From: Isoetes taiwanensis
Taxonomy: Eukaryota; Streptophyta; Lycopodiopsida; Isoetales; Isoetaceae
DNA length: 64,000 bases
Direction: 5' to 3'
NCBI GenBank assembly: GCA_021234155.1
Contig: JAJEKV010000057.1
Location: 62,001-126,000 of the forward strand
The notes beneath the pieces were generated by a model that saw nothing but the letters and a program-made list of their open reading frames with translations, made no database searches and was not told where the DNA came from. Position 1 is the stretch's first letter. Each line of letters opens with the position of its first letter. The position numbers and the translations under genes were made by a program. Positions 45,988 to 58,400 of this stretch are shown here, piece by piece.

Positions 45988-47582
45988 TGTGACGTTCCAC
46001 ATATTTATACGCATATTTAAGTATAAATACGTGACACGTCACTATGAATAATTAATGGCACATTAATTATTCATAAGCTAAGGTTAGCTATGTTAATAAT
46101 TAAATTATAAAGGTGGAAACCTAACCAAAACCCTAATTCGAATTTAGGGCTTATCCTAATATTAAAAAGGGCTAAAATACCAAATTAGTTAATTATTGAC
46201 ATGCCACCTGGCCCAAATCGATTGGGCAAGGTAGGGTTTCCATTTTGGACACCCAAATTAGGGCTTTTGTGCCCCAATTCGAATTGGGAGCAATTGGGGA
46301 TGGAGGAGGAGGAGCAGCAGCCAGGCACCCTTCAGCAAATCGAGATGGAGCCATCCCAAGCCCGATTCGACGGTTAGTCTGTAGCTTAGCTGTGTTATTT
46401 GTAGGGTAGCGCCCCTGTTGGGCACTTGTTGTGTGTATTTCTTCTATTTCTCTGTGTTCTCTATGCTTTACCTGTAGGAACTAACCCTTGATTGCAAAGG
46501 TGAGTTCTCCTTATCTCTGATTCTGTACTTGCTCTTAAATGATGGATTGATAGTTCTTTGCATAGTATTACTCTTGAAATGGGGGAATTAAGGGGGGTAG
46601 AGACCTCTGAGCCCATGTATTGTAGTATGCTCCTAGATAGAGCCCTGTATTATTCCCATTAGTTGCGGCCTGTGCACAAGAGCCCACCGGGTCATAGATG
46701 CTATGGACCCGCTTAGCACCGATAAGGAACACAAGGTGAAGTGGTTGGTGGGGTCTTGCACGAACATACAAGGCTCCTGAGACTCCTATAGTGAGCTAGG
46801 CCTGATAGCCGGTCACGTAGAGGGCCGGGTATGGGTCTGACACTCCCTGGGTGTAGAGGTGTGACCCGTATGGGGCACCTTGCACTTTGAGTAGATTTAG
46901 GGCGAGTAAGTCGGGTACGGATCACGGGGGTCGTCGCGGATGCGCACGTTCTCTCTAGCTCACCCATGGAACCACCGTGATTCCGGAAGGGGACGCTTCC
47001 CGACCTGCCTCATCGGACCGGACTTCATGAACCCCAGAGTAGGCTCGGCAGTGGTGATGCCTCGAGCCCGCTCTCCTGGAAGGCTATAGCGGCGCCATAG
47101 CGTGGAGTTGACCCATCTGCAAAGTGTGCAACGGGAGGGGCGGATGGAGTGGACAACCCTAGCCAATGTTCTATGCCAGCCAACGCCATGTCAAGATTCG
47201 GTCTGCTGATCTCTTGAGACCTAGCCGTCAGTCGATCCTCACTGGAGTCTGAGCCGGGGTAGAACCATGGGTTTGGGGTGTTTTCTTAGTTTTAGATGCA
47301 TATTCTTTGCCGTTGGTATTTGGATGGATGCGCCACCCTTCGTGGTGGTTATTTATATGTGATTTATGCTGTGTGCTAACCCTTGTATTCACGCTTCCGC
47401 GACGTAGGAGCCCCATTGAAGGCGTGGGCCGAATGACCCCTTCGTGTCCTTCTCTCGGGCATCATATTATAGATGGCCCGAAATAGACGGAGGGCCCTGC
47501 TCATGGCGAGTTGGTCGCCATGGGAGGGGAAAGTCCCCGTATGTATACGGCCGAGGGTCGTATATGTTCAGGGAGCGTCACA
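45988..47582 (+). repeat. Element C 5' LTR (1595 bp)
   Basis: From TGTGACGTTCCACATATT to GGGAGCGTCACA. The first about 718 bp align to 62815-63532 with no mismatch or indel that I can see. After 46705 the two copies differ at many CAG/CTG/CCG sites. Confidence 0.9.
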
Positions 47583-47583
47583 G

Positions 47584-47595
47584 TGGTATCAGAGC
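47584..47595 (+). other. Primer-binding site of element C
   Basis: TGGTATCAGAGC, perfect complement-type site for initiator tRNA(Met), one base after the LTR. Confidence 0.95.
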
Positions 47596-47929
47596 CATGA
47601 TTTTGGTTGACCGGAATCATAGCACTGACCAAATCTTTAACCCGTTAGTTCGGTAGTTGAGTGGGAGTTTAGGCTAGTTGGACTGCTTAACTTTTTGGTC
47701 ATTTAATTTTGTGTTAGGTGGATGTAATAAATTGTGAGTTTTAGGAAGTTAGGGCGATTTTGGAGGGAAAAAGTTGTGACTGGAGGACCCAAGATTGGAA
47801 GGGCTATAACTTTCTGTAGGTAGTTCGGATGAAGGCAAAAACGGCTCCAATGGATCGGGCACCTCCCAAATACCCTAAGGGGCACGTCTCCCGAGGTCAA
47901 AAAGACAACAGGCCGCCGAAAAATGGAAA

Positions 47930-47996
47930 GGGGCGCTGCCTTACTCAGAGGTGTTTCTTTTCAAAAATAAAACGCGTATAAGCAATGCAGCGCCCC
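47930..47996 (+). repeat. Leader inverted repeat of element C
   Basis: GGGGCGCTGC (47930-47939) pairs with GCAGCGCCCC (47987-47996) across 47 bp. It occupies a position like that of the palindromes in the leader of element B. Confidence 0.75.
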
Positions 47997-48061
47997 ATAC
48001 GGTCCGCCGTATAAAAATACGCGTCCGTTTTTTTTTTTTTTTTTTTTAAATAATTTTTTCC

Positions 48062-48140
48062 GTTTTTCGCCCGCGTTTTGAACCCGTGACCTCTTACTTC
48101 CAACCCAACACTCTTTCCATCTTGCCAACTATCTTTATAT
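48062..48140 (-). other. tRNA-like relic (B-box region)
   Basis: The minus strand reads TTGGCAAGATGGAAAGAG, then GGTCACGGGTTCAAAAC, resembling an A-box and B-box. The same layout is found at 54108-54172. It is preceded on the plus strand by a poly-T run (48029-48048). It may be a tRNA-derived SINE. Confidence 0.4.
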
Positions 48141-48178
48141 AATATATATATGTTCTATTGCTTTGTTATCCTATATAA

Positions 48179-50622
48179 TCTTATATTATAAAAGTTATTC
48201 TCAGAAGTGTTGGACCCAGCCCTAAATCCAAAGGCTGAGATTTAGGGTTGAGATTTAATGGTTGAGATTTGACACCTAGGAACCCAAAAAAATAAACAAA
48301 AAAGGTCGTTGAGGTTTTTTTTGGCTATGGCGGCTAGCCTACTTTGCTTCAGTAGTTTGCATTCTGTTCAGAGTCTTTATGGAGAAGCGTGATGGCGGCT
48401 AGCATGTAGCCTACTTTGCTTCGTAGTTTGCATTCTTCAGAGTTTGCTTCATAGTTTGCATGTGATTTTTCTTCAAGCAGGGCACAAATCAAACCGGGGA
48501 GTTTCGCATCATTCCGACACAAATCCGGAGTCTCTGCACCGCTTTTGTGAAATTTCGAGTCTGTTATGGAGAAGCAGCTATGGCGGCTAGCATGTAGCCT
48601 ACTTTGCTTGGTGATGTAGCTGGTTGCCGGTTGCCGGTAAGGCTTCAAGAGCTTTAGGGTTATTTAACAGGCCCCTGTTTATGGTTGACCGCTTAAGCCA
48701 AAAAAATAATATGATCCGGGCGGTCGCGATCTCTGCCTATGGCGACCACAAAACCTTTTGTCGTGTGGACAACAAGACCGAATGCAAAGGTGAAAGGAGG
48801 TTCGATTTGCAGAAGCTCAGCCTCTGTGAAGAAGCTAAGAGACGAGCACTTGATATGGATCTCCTGCCCAAAAACTGCTGGTAGATATTCAGACATATAA
48901 CTCTGGTGTTTTAGCTATGCCGAAATGGTTTTTCTTTGTGGCAAGAATAATAAGGGCGTAATATACAGATATGAACCTCTGTTGCTTTCTGGTTGCTTAT
49001 TTACTGTCTCTGGTATTCTGGAGCAGCGGATTTTCCTTGATTCCGTGAGGCAAGAAGAAAATGGTCCCCTGTTGCCTTGACATCTGCAACTTCTGCCACC
49101 TCTACCTACATTGCATGCTGTGAGAGATGAATCTGCTACAGGTGCCTCAGAATTTACTAAGGATTCAGACATCAATGTTAGCTCATTCACATTGGCAGAG
49201 CCTCTAGATTTGCCAAGGTTAGATGCACATTTTGTTCTGACTGATTCTCAGATGATTTTGAAAGTTTTGGAGTATGTTTTTATGAACAGATTAGGATCTG
49301 GAATTTTCACTCATGCAAATTACTACAACATGCATAGGAGATGAAGATGAACAATAAAAGGTATATTTCTCTGGGAAAATTTCACCCTTCTTTTTGCTTA
49401 CAAGATGAGAAGAGTATAATCATTATTTCTTACAATACCACGAAGATATCAATGCCAGGCACTTAGTTTTGTTAGCTGAGCTCTACCATTGCTCTACAGA
49501 TAGAAGGAGAAGGATTCATGTGGCATTCTGCATTTGATTATGAATTTTATGTCAGGGAAATGTTAGTTTATTTTGAACCATTTTGTTGTGCCAAGAATGT
49601 AGAATTCCAATCATCAAAATGGGGTTACTAGGACTTTCGTTCAAGAAAGATATTTAGGAGGCATATGGAATCCATGACTTGAAATCTTCTACAGATGTCC
49701 TTTTGTTGTTATTTCTCTTTTATCTGATGTTATCATGAAGGATTACAACAAATGATTTTCAATACCTTAAGGGCAAGTGGTTTCAAGGAGGCAATCCTAG
49801 ACATCCACAATCTTTTTCCCTACAGTGGTGTAGAAAGCTATGCGAAAGTTGCTATATTCTGATATCGATTGACCATAAAGATTCTATGCAGAATGATATG
49901 AACTTCAATTTGCTGACTTGAAGCTCAAGATTTTTACAGTTCACAGTTCAAATCAAACAGCTAGATCTTTAAATGCTCTAAAGCAACTTCATCTAGATAA
50001 ACAACTTGGTAAAATCCCATGAAATATGGGAATCATTTACAAATAGCATAGCACTTTTGAACAATAATGCTATAAAACATAGATTGGGCAATATTTGTAA
50101 AACAACCACCTGTTGTTTATGTGAATTAACAAGGACGTCCCACCAAACTGTTGTTTCTTATGTTCATTGTTTTTTATGCTTATTAAATAAAGGCATAATA
50201 AGATTGTTATTATGTGTTCTGTTTATCGATAATCATTTTTAAGAGATTTGTAATATTTGTAGACGGTTGAGAAGATAATCATTTTTAAGAGATTTGTAAT
50301 AGTTGTAGAAGGTTGAGAAGAGAAACTAACAGGTTTAAGATTGTCGCTTCTCTTTAACAACCTTTATCACACATTACCTAAATGTTAATAAATTTGATGC
50401 TTAAGGAAACTTGAGCAAAATTTGATGTTGGGAAAGAGTTCAATAACCTAAACATCTATGCACACGACCAATTATAGCCCAACAACACATATGCAAGTTG
50501 TGCAATTCAGTTCATTAGTGCATTTACAGGTTTACGACCCTATAATTATAACTAACAAACCCAGGCCATCAACCCTATACATCTAACAAGTCCAGCCCAT
50601 CAACGATGGGCACCGTAACTAG
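48179..50622 (+). mobile_element. Helitron-6
   Basis: The 5' end TCTTATATTATAAAAGTTAT follows an A. The 3' hairpin CCCATC-AAC-GATGGG (50596-50610) and ACCGTAACTAG end at 50622. The hairpin stem differs from the family's usual GCCCAGC but remains fully paired, a compensatory change. Length 2444 bp. A plus-strand frame at 48624-48884 (86 codons, ending RRFDLQKLSLCEEAKRRALD) looks exon-like but is not recognised. A 47-bp unit is duplicated at 50229-50323. Confidence 0.8.
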
Positions 50623-51343
50623 TAAAATTATAGTGTATGTCTGTCTTGAATCTCGCCCTAGATCGGACGGCTCAAATCAAAGGCTAGATTGATCAGACGG
50701 TCTAGAGCTAAAGTTCAGTTTTTGTGGTAGAGAACTGATGGGTTAGGGCATCGGCTTGCCTTCGGATTTCGCATCCGAGGCAAGTAACTCCGGAGGGGAT
50801 CTGCTATCTTATCTCTGTTTCAAGGGTTTTATTACATGTCTGTTTAGGGTTTAGATTTAACGGCAAAGCTCGCAGCCTTATGTTTCGCATAGCCACTTCC
50901 ACGAACTGGAGTGATCTTTCATCAACCAAGATGGCCTCCAGACCTCTTTCGGCCAGTTAGGTGACTCTTCTGCCATGCCAGGCCACGATTTGCACAGTTC
51001 AGCATTCAAGGTAAGAAGGCAGTACTTCTTGAAGCTTCTGTGTTTAATTTTTAGCTTCATTCATGTCTTTCAGGCACCATCCGTTTCTTCAGATTCGGCT
51101 TCACATACTCTGAATGATTCATATCTGAATTCATAGAGCTGAATTCATGCCTTAATGCGTGAGCGAATCTGAGGGTCGAAATTTTGAAGTAAGTTCTTAA
51201 TCTCTTAATGTTGCCTTGAACTACCTAGGCTTGCCTTGAACTGCCTATTCTGGTGGCTTGGCTTGGTTTTAACCGCCTCTAAATGGGAAGGATTGATCAA
51301 CCAATGGGTTTTCATAAGCAGGCTGGTGCTATGATTGCTCTGG

Positions 51344-51687
51344 TGTATGGGTTTTCTCAGAGCCCCCTGCTGAGAAATCTGTGCAGAAGTCTGCAGAAAA
51401 GACTCCTGATCGCAGCTTTGACAATGGCACCCAGCAGGTCGACTTTTTGAAGCATGCAAGGCCCATTAGAGATACCTTGATCAAATTCCATGCTTCTCTG
51501 TGGGGAAAGTTTACGTGAGTGCATGCAAACCAATCTATACAATTACTGTTCAAATCTTACTGTTCACATCACTTTTTGGCATGTTTTTTATGTTTGCATG
51601 GTGTGCAGTATTCCAAGGATCGGGGGGAAACAGTTAGACCTGTATCTCCTTTATCGAAGTGTTACTGATCGTGGAGGATTGCAGCAG
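51344..51687 (+). pseudogene. Captured ARID (BRIGHT) domain fragment, ARID-HMG-like
   Basis: ARID domains bind AT-rich DNA. The first exon part, about 51350-51514, reads SEPPAEKSVQKSAEKTPD, later FLKHARPIRDTLIKFHASLW. The intron is 51515-51608 (GT..AG, 94 bp, splitting a Thr codon). The second exon, 51609-51687, reads IPRIGGKQLDLYLLYRSVTD and RGGLQQ, ending at a GT donor. This is the core ARID signature 'FH...G..F.IP.IGGK.LDLY.LY..VT.RGG...V'. Plant HMG-box proteins with an N-terminal ARID, or other ARID proteins, are the likely source. The frame is open, but the rest of the domain and any HMG box are missing, so it is a partial gene carried by Helitron-7. Confidence 0.85.
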
Positions 51688-52033
51688 GTAAGATGTAGAC
51701 CTTACCGTTTTTCTGGAACCATGTCAGATGCATGCACACTATCTTAACGAATAAATATTAAGATATAGCAAGGTATAGCGATTAACAATCTACTGGTGAA
51801 AGACACTCTCGAATGCAAGCATAATAAAAATACAAACATGGAACGATGTGGTCAGAGCAAAGAAGTTGAAATAGACCTCATTTTGTAGAACATGGTTAAA
51901 GAAAAATATGTGCTTTGACATTGTCAACGATTTGCCAGTAAAGTGTGTTGCTTTGTGGCTCGATTCTGTATTGCAGTTTATTTCATTCTCTTATGATTTA
52001 TTTTAATTTAGCAGATTCAAAATCAATTATTAT

Positions 52034-52712
52034 TATGTGGACAAACAATAACAATGAGTGTACTACCTTGCAGATTTGGAGAACGAAAGTGATGATTTGT
52101 TATAAGTAGTTCCAAACTGAACACGAGATAAACATGTTTCTCTTAGCACTGCAATAAACCAGGTTTTGTGTCCAGCATGCCTCAAATTTTGAGTCTCTCT
52201 TTCAGGGTCAATATATATAGAAGTTTAACTGCAATGTGCCCATTGCAGAATTTTTGTCTAAGCTATTGGCATGAGAAAGAAAATGTATGGTTCTATCTGC
52301 TCTTTCTTCCCTTGCATTGGCACCACAATTACTTGGTTGCCACGTGAATTTTTGAAGAAGGCTGATGAGAGAAATCCAGAGATGCAACCCCTATGCCCCT
52401 GCGGCCCACATCTAGAGCTAGGTTAGCATCATTTGTCAATGGTAAAGAAGCCATGGAAATAATTATGGTCGTGCTTCCACTTTATCGAAATTTCGATTAT
52501 TGCTACAAATTGGAGAAGATAGAACCAGCATTGTCTACCAATGATATGAGAGGACAATAAATCTTCACAACAGCTTAGCATTTGCTGCAGTTTGAAAAGC
52601 TGAGCTAAGCAGTAACAAATGAGGTAATATGTTGTAATATGTATGATATAATGAATGATGGTCAATCCTTTGTTATGTGGACAAACAATAACAATTGAGT
52701 GTACTACCAATG
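52034..52712 (+). repeat. 35-bp direct repeat pair
   Basis: ttatgtggacaaacaataac and the following a-gagtgtactacc occur at about 52034 and 52673, 639 bp apart, within Helitron-7. Confidence 0.8.
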
Positions 52713-53356
52713 ACTGCGCCCAAGAAATCTATTTGCATATCGTATTTCCTCTTTGATTTCTTTATGCAAGCAGAGAATCGATTGCGATTGATAGGCGAAA
52801 TGAACAATTTAAGCAGCTAATGCATGGTAGAAGAAATGGAGATTTCTACCTTGGTAGTAAGAGCTTCTAAAAGAACTGCAAAACCCGTAGCATTGCAGTC
52901 CTCTGCAGAGACCTTAAGACGTTTTAGCAATGGTCCCTCTTTTGTTCAAATACATACTCTATTTTTCCTTTCCAGGAACTAACTTTGCAATTTACGGAAG
53001 AATATCAGGTCCTACAGTGCAGTTTGTCTCAAAGATGTTTCACTCAAGTAGTAAGTTATATTAGAGCTTTTGATGCATGAGCTTTCTATTTGGCACTACA
53101 TGGAAGCATTCCTAGAGGACGAAATTGCCTCTTTTACAGTACTATAAATTGTTCTCCGAGTACTTTTGCATTATTAATGTTCTCTTTTCTTATCATTGGC
53201 TTATCATTTACAAGTTCCACACCACATGTCCATCAAGCTTAGCAAATTTAACTTCTAATTAACATATTACAAAATACTCCATACATGTACATGAAATCCA
53301 TTTAGAGGTTTCCAACAATTATAGGACCCACATTTCTATATTTTTAGATGGGCAGA

Positions 53357-53509
53357 CTCTAACAATAGAGCAAGGATGCACCATGAAACAAAAGGGCATA
53401 TATATGAATATTTCATAGGCAACTTTAATACAACTCTACCAATAGAGCAAGGATGCACCATAAAATAAAAGGGCATATACATGAATATTTCATAGGCAAC
53501 TTTAATACC
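53357..53509 (+). repeat. 77-bp tandem duplication
   Basis: Units start at ctctaacaatagagcaagg (53357) and ctctaccaatagagcaagg (53434), more than 90% alike. Confidence 0.9.
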
Positions 53510-54107
53510 CCTTCAACACAGCTTCATGTCAACAAAAAAAAAAAAACACAGAACAGCAAATCCATTGCACAACAAACATAACAACTTTTCTTTTACATGA
53601 GCTTTGCAATCACCTCACTATGTTTTTATGCCCTAGAGGAAGAAAATGCGATCTTAAAAATGTTATTTGAACAAAGAGTGAGCTGAGGTTGAAGTTGTCT
53701 TTATCTTTGGGACTTCTTGCCACAATAAAAATTTTGCCATTGTTATTCTTCATTTATTGTGCGTACCATTCTATTCAATTGCATTCTTTCAAGCTGCCAA
53801 AAAATTGGCCAATAAGACATACACTAACATCTATAGTGTTGCTTTCTCATGACAGCATCTCAGCACATGGTCATCGTTAATATGGAATTTTTTTAGAATA
53901 TTTTAATGATTAACAACCGCTTATGCTCTCCAATCTTCCTCCTTCCTGGGTATTGTAATGATGAAGAACTGCCTATAGCTCCGCAACCTTCTTCCTTCTT
54001 AGGTTTACAAATGACTCTCAACTTATGCCCAGCAACGCTGGGCACCATTACTAGTACATATCTAATATTCTGTTTTGTCCAGTTAGCAGTTCTTTTAAGA
54101 AAAAGGT

Positions 54108-54172
54108 ACATCATGGGATTGAACCCCTGACCTTCTGCAACACCTTTACCAATAAGCCAACTTCTTTCTTGA
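54108..54172 (-). other. tRNA-like relic
   Basis: The minus strand reads GTTGGCTTATTGGTAAAGG, then GGTCAGGGGTTCAATCCC: D-arm/A-box and T-arm/B-box patterns at about tRNA spacing. No intact acceptor stem was seen. It is probably a tRNA-derived retroposon head. Confidence 0.45.
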
Positions 54173-54271
54173 AGTGATATAATGCTTTTTCTAGTATTTA
54201 TAGTACATCTATTCCATATCTAAATTAGAGGCATGCCTTTGGTAAACCCACATTGTGGAGGCAACAACTCC

Positions 54272-54380
54272 GCCGAAGCAAGCTCTTTTGCCATAGCCGC
54301 CGGAGCAAGCTCTTTCGCCATAGCCGTCGAAGCAAGCTCTTTCGCCATAGCCGCCGGAGTAAGCAGCCTTGCCATAGCCA
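54272..54380 (-). repeat. 27-bp minisatellite, four units
   Basis: GCAAGCTCTTTCGCCATAGC units in register of 27 bp. On the minus strand it stays in frame as a nine-residue repeat MAKELAPAA, so it is compatible with coding, but the surrounding frame is only 69-79 codons. Confidence 0.85.
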
Positions 54381-55309
54381 TGGGAGACGACCTCTCTCTG
54401 CTATAGTCAACCGGATAACTGTCAACCATATAAAGCTAGTATCCCCTAGGAATAAACCGACCAAATGGCACGACGTAACCTAGCAAGTCCGGCCAACTTG
54501 TTATGACAACATCAACTCATTTGGTGGGACTAATTCCGGAACTTAATTAACAACGACAGGGCAACTCTCTAGAATAGTAGCATGTGTTATATCCTTGGAT
54601 ATTCTTTAGGCGACGATAATAATGTCCAGTTATCAGTGTTCCTCGATCCATACCTTTAATTATTTTTCCTTTGGTAGATGCCTTGATAACACAATTTCTT
54701 CGGGCCTTGCCATCATTTAATCTATACTACATTCATATGCTTTATATTAGACCTTATTCGACGTTATATAAGTAATGTTTTATAGACATAACTATAATTA
54801 ACGTTGTCTCTCTCTAGTGTCTAAACCTTGCCTCATCTCAATTCCCAGACAAAGGATCTCTTTTCGCCCAACCAACTAGGGTCTGCCATGCAGCACCCCT
54901 CCAGACCATTGGTAGCTTTAATCCTACCACCCCTCACTTCTTCTTCTCAATGCTCGTGTTCTTTTTATGGACCATTTTCCCAGACCACGGTACAAACTCT
55001 GTAATACGTAGTGAGTGCATGTGTTAGAACCCCCATAATAATGTCAACGCTTTGTGCCAAACTTCACCGTCTATATGGATGTGATTAATTATCTGTGCCA
55101 CACGCCTGTCAAAGTGACAACCGTCTACCCTCTTTTGGAATGTTCTCCCGGACATTCCAATGCCACCCAACCGTTGTTGATTGCTCACCTCCTTCTAGGG
55201 TACCTAGATAAGGTCCGAGCAAAATGTTTCCAACCATTATTTTAATACCTAAACGTCTTTAGGTTCTGCAAACGAACTTACATATTCCAAAGGATTATAT
55301 GAATATCCC

Positions 55310-55471
55310 AAAGGACAGTACCACCCAAAGACCTCTCAAGATAGGCCTCCTCTATTCAAAGATCTTGTGTTCAAGTCTCTGGGGGTCCGTCATATGTCCT
55401 CATGGACGCTGCCAATATGGCATGACGTATAAATGCTATCTATCTATCTATCTATCTATTTATAAAAAAAA
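55310..55471 (+). mobile_element. Possible SINE with (TATC)n tail
   Basis: A B-box-like TTGTGTTCAAGTCTC (55368-55382) is followed about 60 bp on by five TATC units (55438-55459) and an A run. A tRNA-like head with a simple-repeat tail is the SINE layout. The A-box is weak and no target duplication was confirmed. Confidence 0.3.
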
Positions 55472-58400
55472 AGGTCCTTGGTGAACTCAATTCACCATGT
55501 TGTCCGAAGACATGGACGTCTTCTTCCCTAAGCCATGCACCAAATCTTTAAGGAGTTTTTCAGCTCTCGCTACCATTCAAGCCGCAAGTCTACCTTTGTA
55601 TATTAGCAATGACCACCCTTCATGTTAGGAAATAACCTTTCTATCCAGATTGCTAAATATCATGCATCAGGGTCCTTTATTCCTTCTCTTCTTCAATATG
55701 TTTTCTAAGTCTATGATCGATTTTCAGTAGTCCGATCCTTACGCCTGCCACAGCTACATATTTCACTCTTTGATTGTGACCTTTATTCAGTAGAGTCACC
55801 AATCCCCATTACTCCTTTATGTATTTATTAACCGTCTTGTGGCTTCTAAGCCGCTATTATATGCTCCCTATATTGTTAACCCACCTATCATTGGGGATTA
55901 TGATTCAACATTGTCCTACATCCTGGAAATGTTAGTCATTACATTTCTCTGTCATGATGCTATAACGTTGTTCTGGCATTCCAAATAACTTGGCATCCTC
56001 ATCTAAGCCATAGTCATGGCCTAAGAGCGGGTGAGCCTTCGTAAGTTACCTGGAGTCATCAAGGTGCTTGCCTTGTATTTAGTGAGCCTTTCTACAATTA
56101 CCTACGTTTAATATAACCCGGGCTTGTATCAATGCTCGAGTCCTGTATATGTTAACTTGCACCCCCCCATGTAACCCATGGCGTCACCTCTGCCTGATCC
56201 AGGTATGGATCATGTGGGAAAGCTAGTCTTAGGTGTCTATGCAAGACACATTCGAACATTTAGCAGGTAACTGCTATTCGCTACTTATCCTGGAATTGTA
56301 CTATTGTACTACTCAACCCCACTACCTTAAGCTTTATTCCATTGGCCGTTGACATTTATTTCAAGTGCCAACTACTACACCATATCCTAGCATGCAACGG
56401 GTTGACGGTCCTTTGCACATTTTGAACGTATCTCCAGACCCTTCATCAGTAACTTTAGAATACGCTCGTCTTTCTCTCCTTATGTCGCCACCTAGATTAC
56501 CTTCCTAAGATGTTTATCGTATGTGTACATGGTATGTACATAATAAATATATCTCCACATCCCACAATGCTAGAGCTCTGCTCTAACTTAGCTAAACTAT
56601 AACCGTGGTAGTTCTTTCAAACAAACCCATGTATATGCTGCCATCTTTGACTCCTTCATAATGAAGTCGAGGCACTAAAACCTCCTGGTCTTCTAATAGG
56701 AAAACCCAATGTTTCAATCTGCGTTAGTAACCGCCATATGGTTATCCAATTCCTTACCCTCTTAAGAGTTTCAAAGTCATAATCTCTAACGGGTCTATGC
56801 CTCAAGGCAACGGATCCTCCACCTTCTACTTCACTACCTACACTGGTTCCTCGCGAGTAGCGTAACTCTTAAGATATATGGACTACTAGTCTATATAATC
56901 TCACTCCTTGTAATCTACACACCTCGTCTTGATTTTTATCGGGACTTGGATTGCTATGTATTGCCTCTTCTCGGTTATCCCTAAAAGTATAATTGTCAAA
57001 GTCATCGTACTCCTTCTTTTCTTCCATCAGGGGGATGCGATATTTTATACATTTTTTTTTATTTCCAAAACCACATAAACGCGGCTCTCGACATAACAAT
57101 GAAGTAACTCATTGGTATCTAGAACCTTTGAGCAACTAAGCTCTCATTAGCGGTTATTCCAACACTGTTCCAACCATCCTCGGGATGTTTTTGAATGTGA
57201 CATTACCGTAATTTAAACTCTTTTCATCTCCCTTAGTACGACGTATCTAAGATAGTCAACTTCAACCATTGGGATAACTTGAATGCTTATCTCTGGTAAA
57301 GCATACCTAACCCAATATCTTCGTATATAAGCATATCATTACGCTCATTCTTTAAACCTTGTCAAGCAATATTTCCCTCGCCCTGTACAAATATTCTACT
57401 ATCTTTTAATATGATATACATCTGAATATCACAATCGACATCCTCGATAGGATCACCACTATAGTATTTGATACTACTAAATCCTTCCTACATCCAGGAC
57501 CGCTACGTTGTTATTATATGATATAGTAACATGTGTGCACCAACCCTAAGTCTAGACTCCTATGTAACTTGTTGACATAGGCATCTAGCTATATTCATAC
57601 TTGCGGCCAACCTATTTCCCGAACTTGGTTATCTAGTACCATATACATGTTGTGGTTTCGACACCACTAACCTTACTTTGCCTTCGTCCTCAAGCTCTAG
57701 TCATAACTTCCACAGGGGCAAATGCCAACCTAAGTTCCTTGTGGACATGTTTCATCTCTAGTATAACAACTCTTATCTTCATTACCTCCCTATTTATATG
57801 GAATGTGAACTAAAAGTTCTAGTATTTATCCTATCTTCTTTTAGTTATGTTTTACTATTAAATGGTCCTAGTACACATATATCAACGTGGAGTTACTCCT
57901 CGGGATACACACACGATACCAAGTCCAGAGCACATCCTCCTTGGTGAGATGTTCATTGGGTGCCTACCTTGTTCATACTCCAGACTTTGGTACATTCAAC
58001 GTGTCATTCCAAACTCTCTATACTTGAAACGTTGTTTACAACAACTTTCAAGCACCTCTTCTCTCCCACTTGTCGTGTGGGTACATTACTTGCCTTCCTA
58101 ATGTATCATTACTTCAGGGTCAACTTCCATTCATAATCTAGCTTCACCAAAGATCCAACATACCTTGCACCTTTTCGATACTTGCGCTTGTTCCTACCAA
58201 TTGTCGTCTTCTCTTGACCTTATGTAGAAACTACGTTATAATCCATAGCTTATGGATCGATATCCTCATACACCATGACCTTCAAGGTCCAATGGGCGGG
58301 TGATTTAATATATTTATTTATTTATTTATTTATTTATTCTCCGCCATTCCGCGAATCATACCTCGATTCAAGTAGCAATAGCTATAAAATGTTGGCCCGA

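Larger units (their letters stand above)
50623..54054 (+). mobile_element. Helitron-7, first ~10 bp missing, with ARID fragment
   Basis: Begins TAAAATTATAGTGTATGTC right after the CTAG of Helitron-6, lacking the first TCCTATATTA of the family. The 3' hairpin GCCCAGC-AAC-GCTGGGC (54027-54043) and ACCATTACTAG end at 54054, followed by T. The compound 48179-54054 has A on its left and T on its right, as a single Helitron insertion would. It carries the ARID exon pair and a 77-bp tandem duplication at 53357-53509. Confidence 0.8.
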
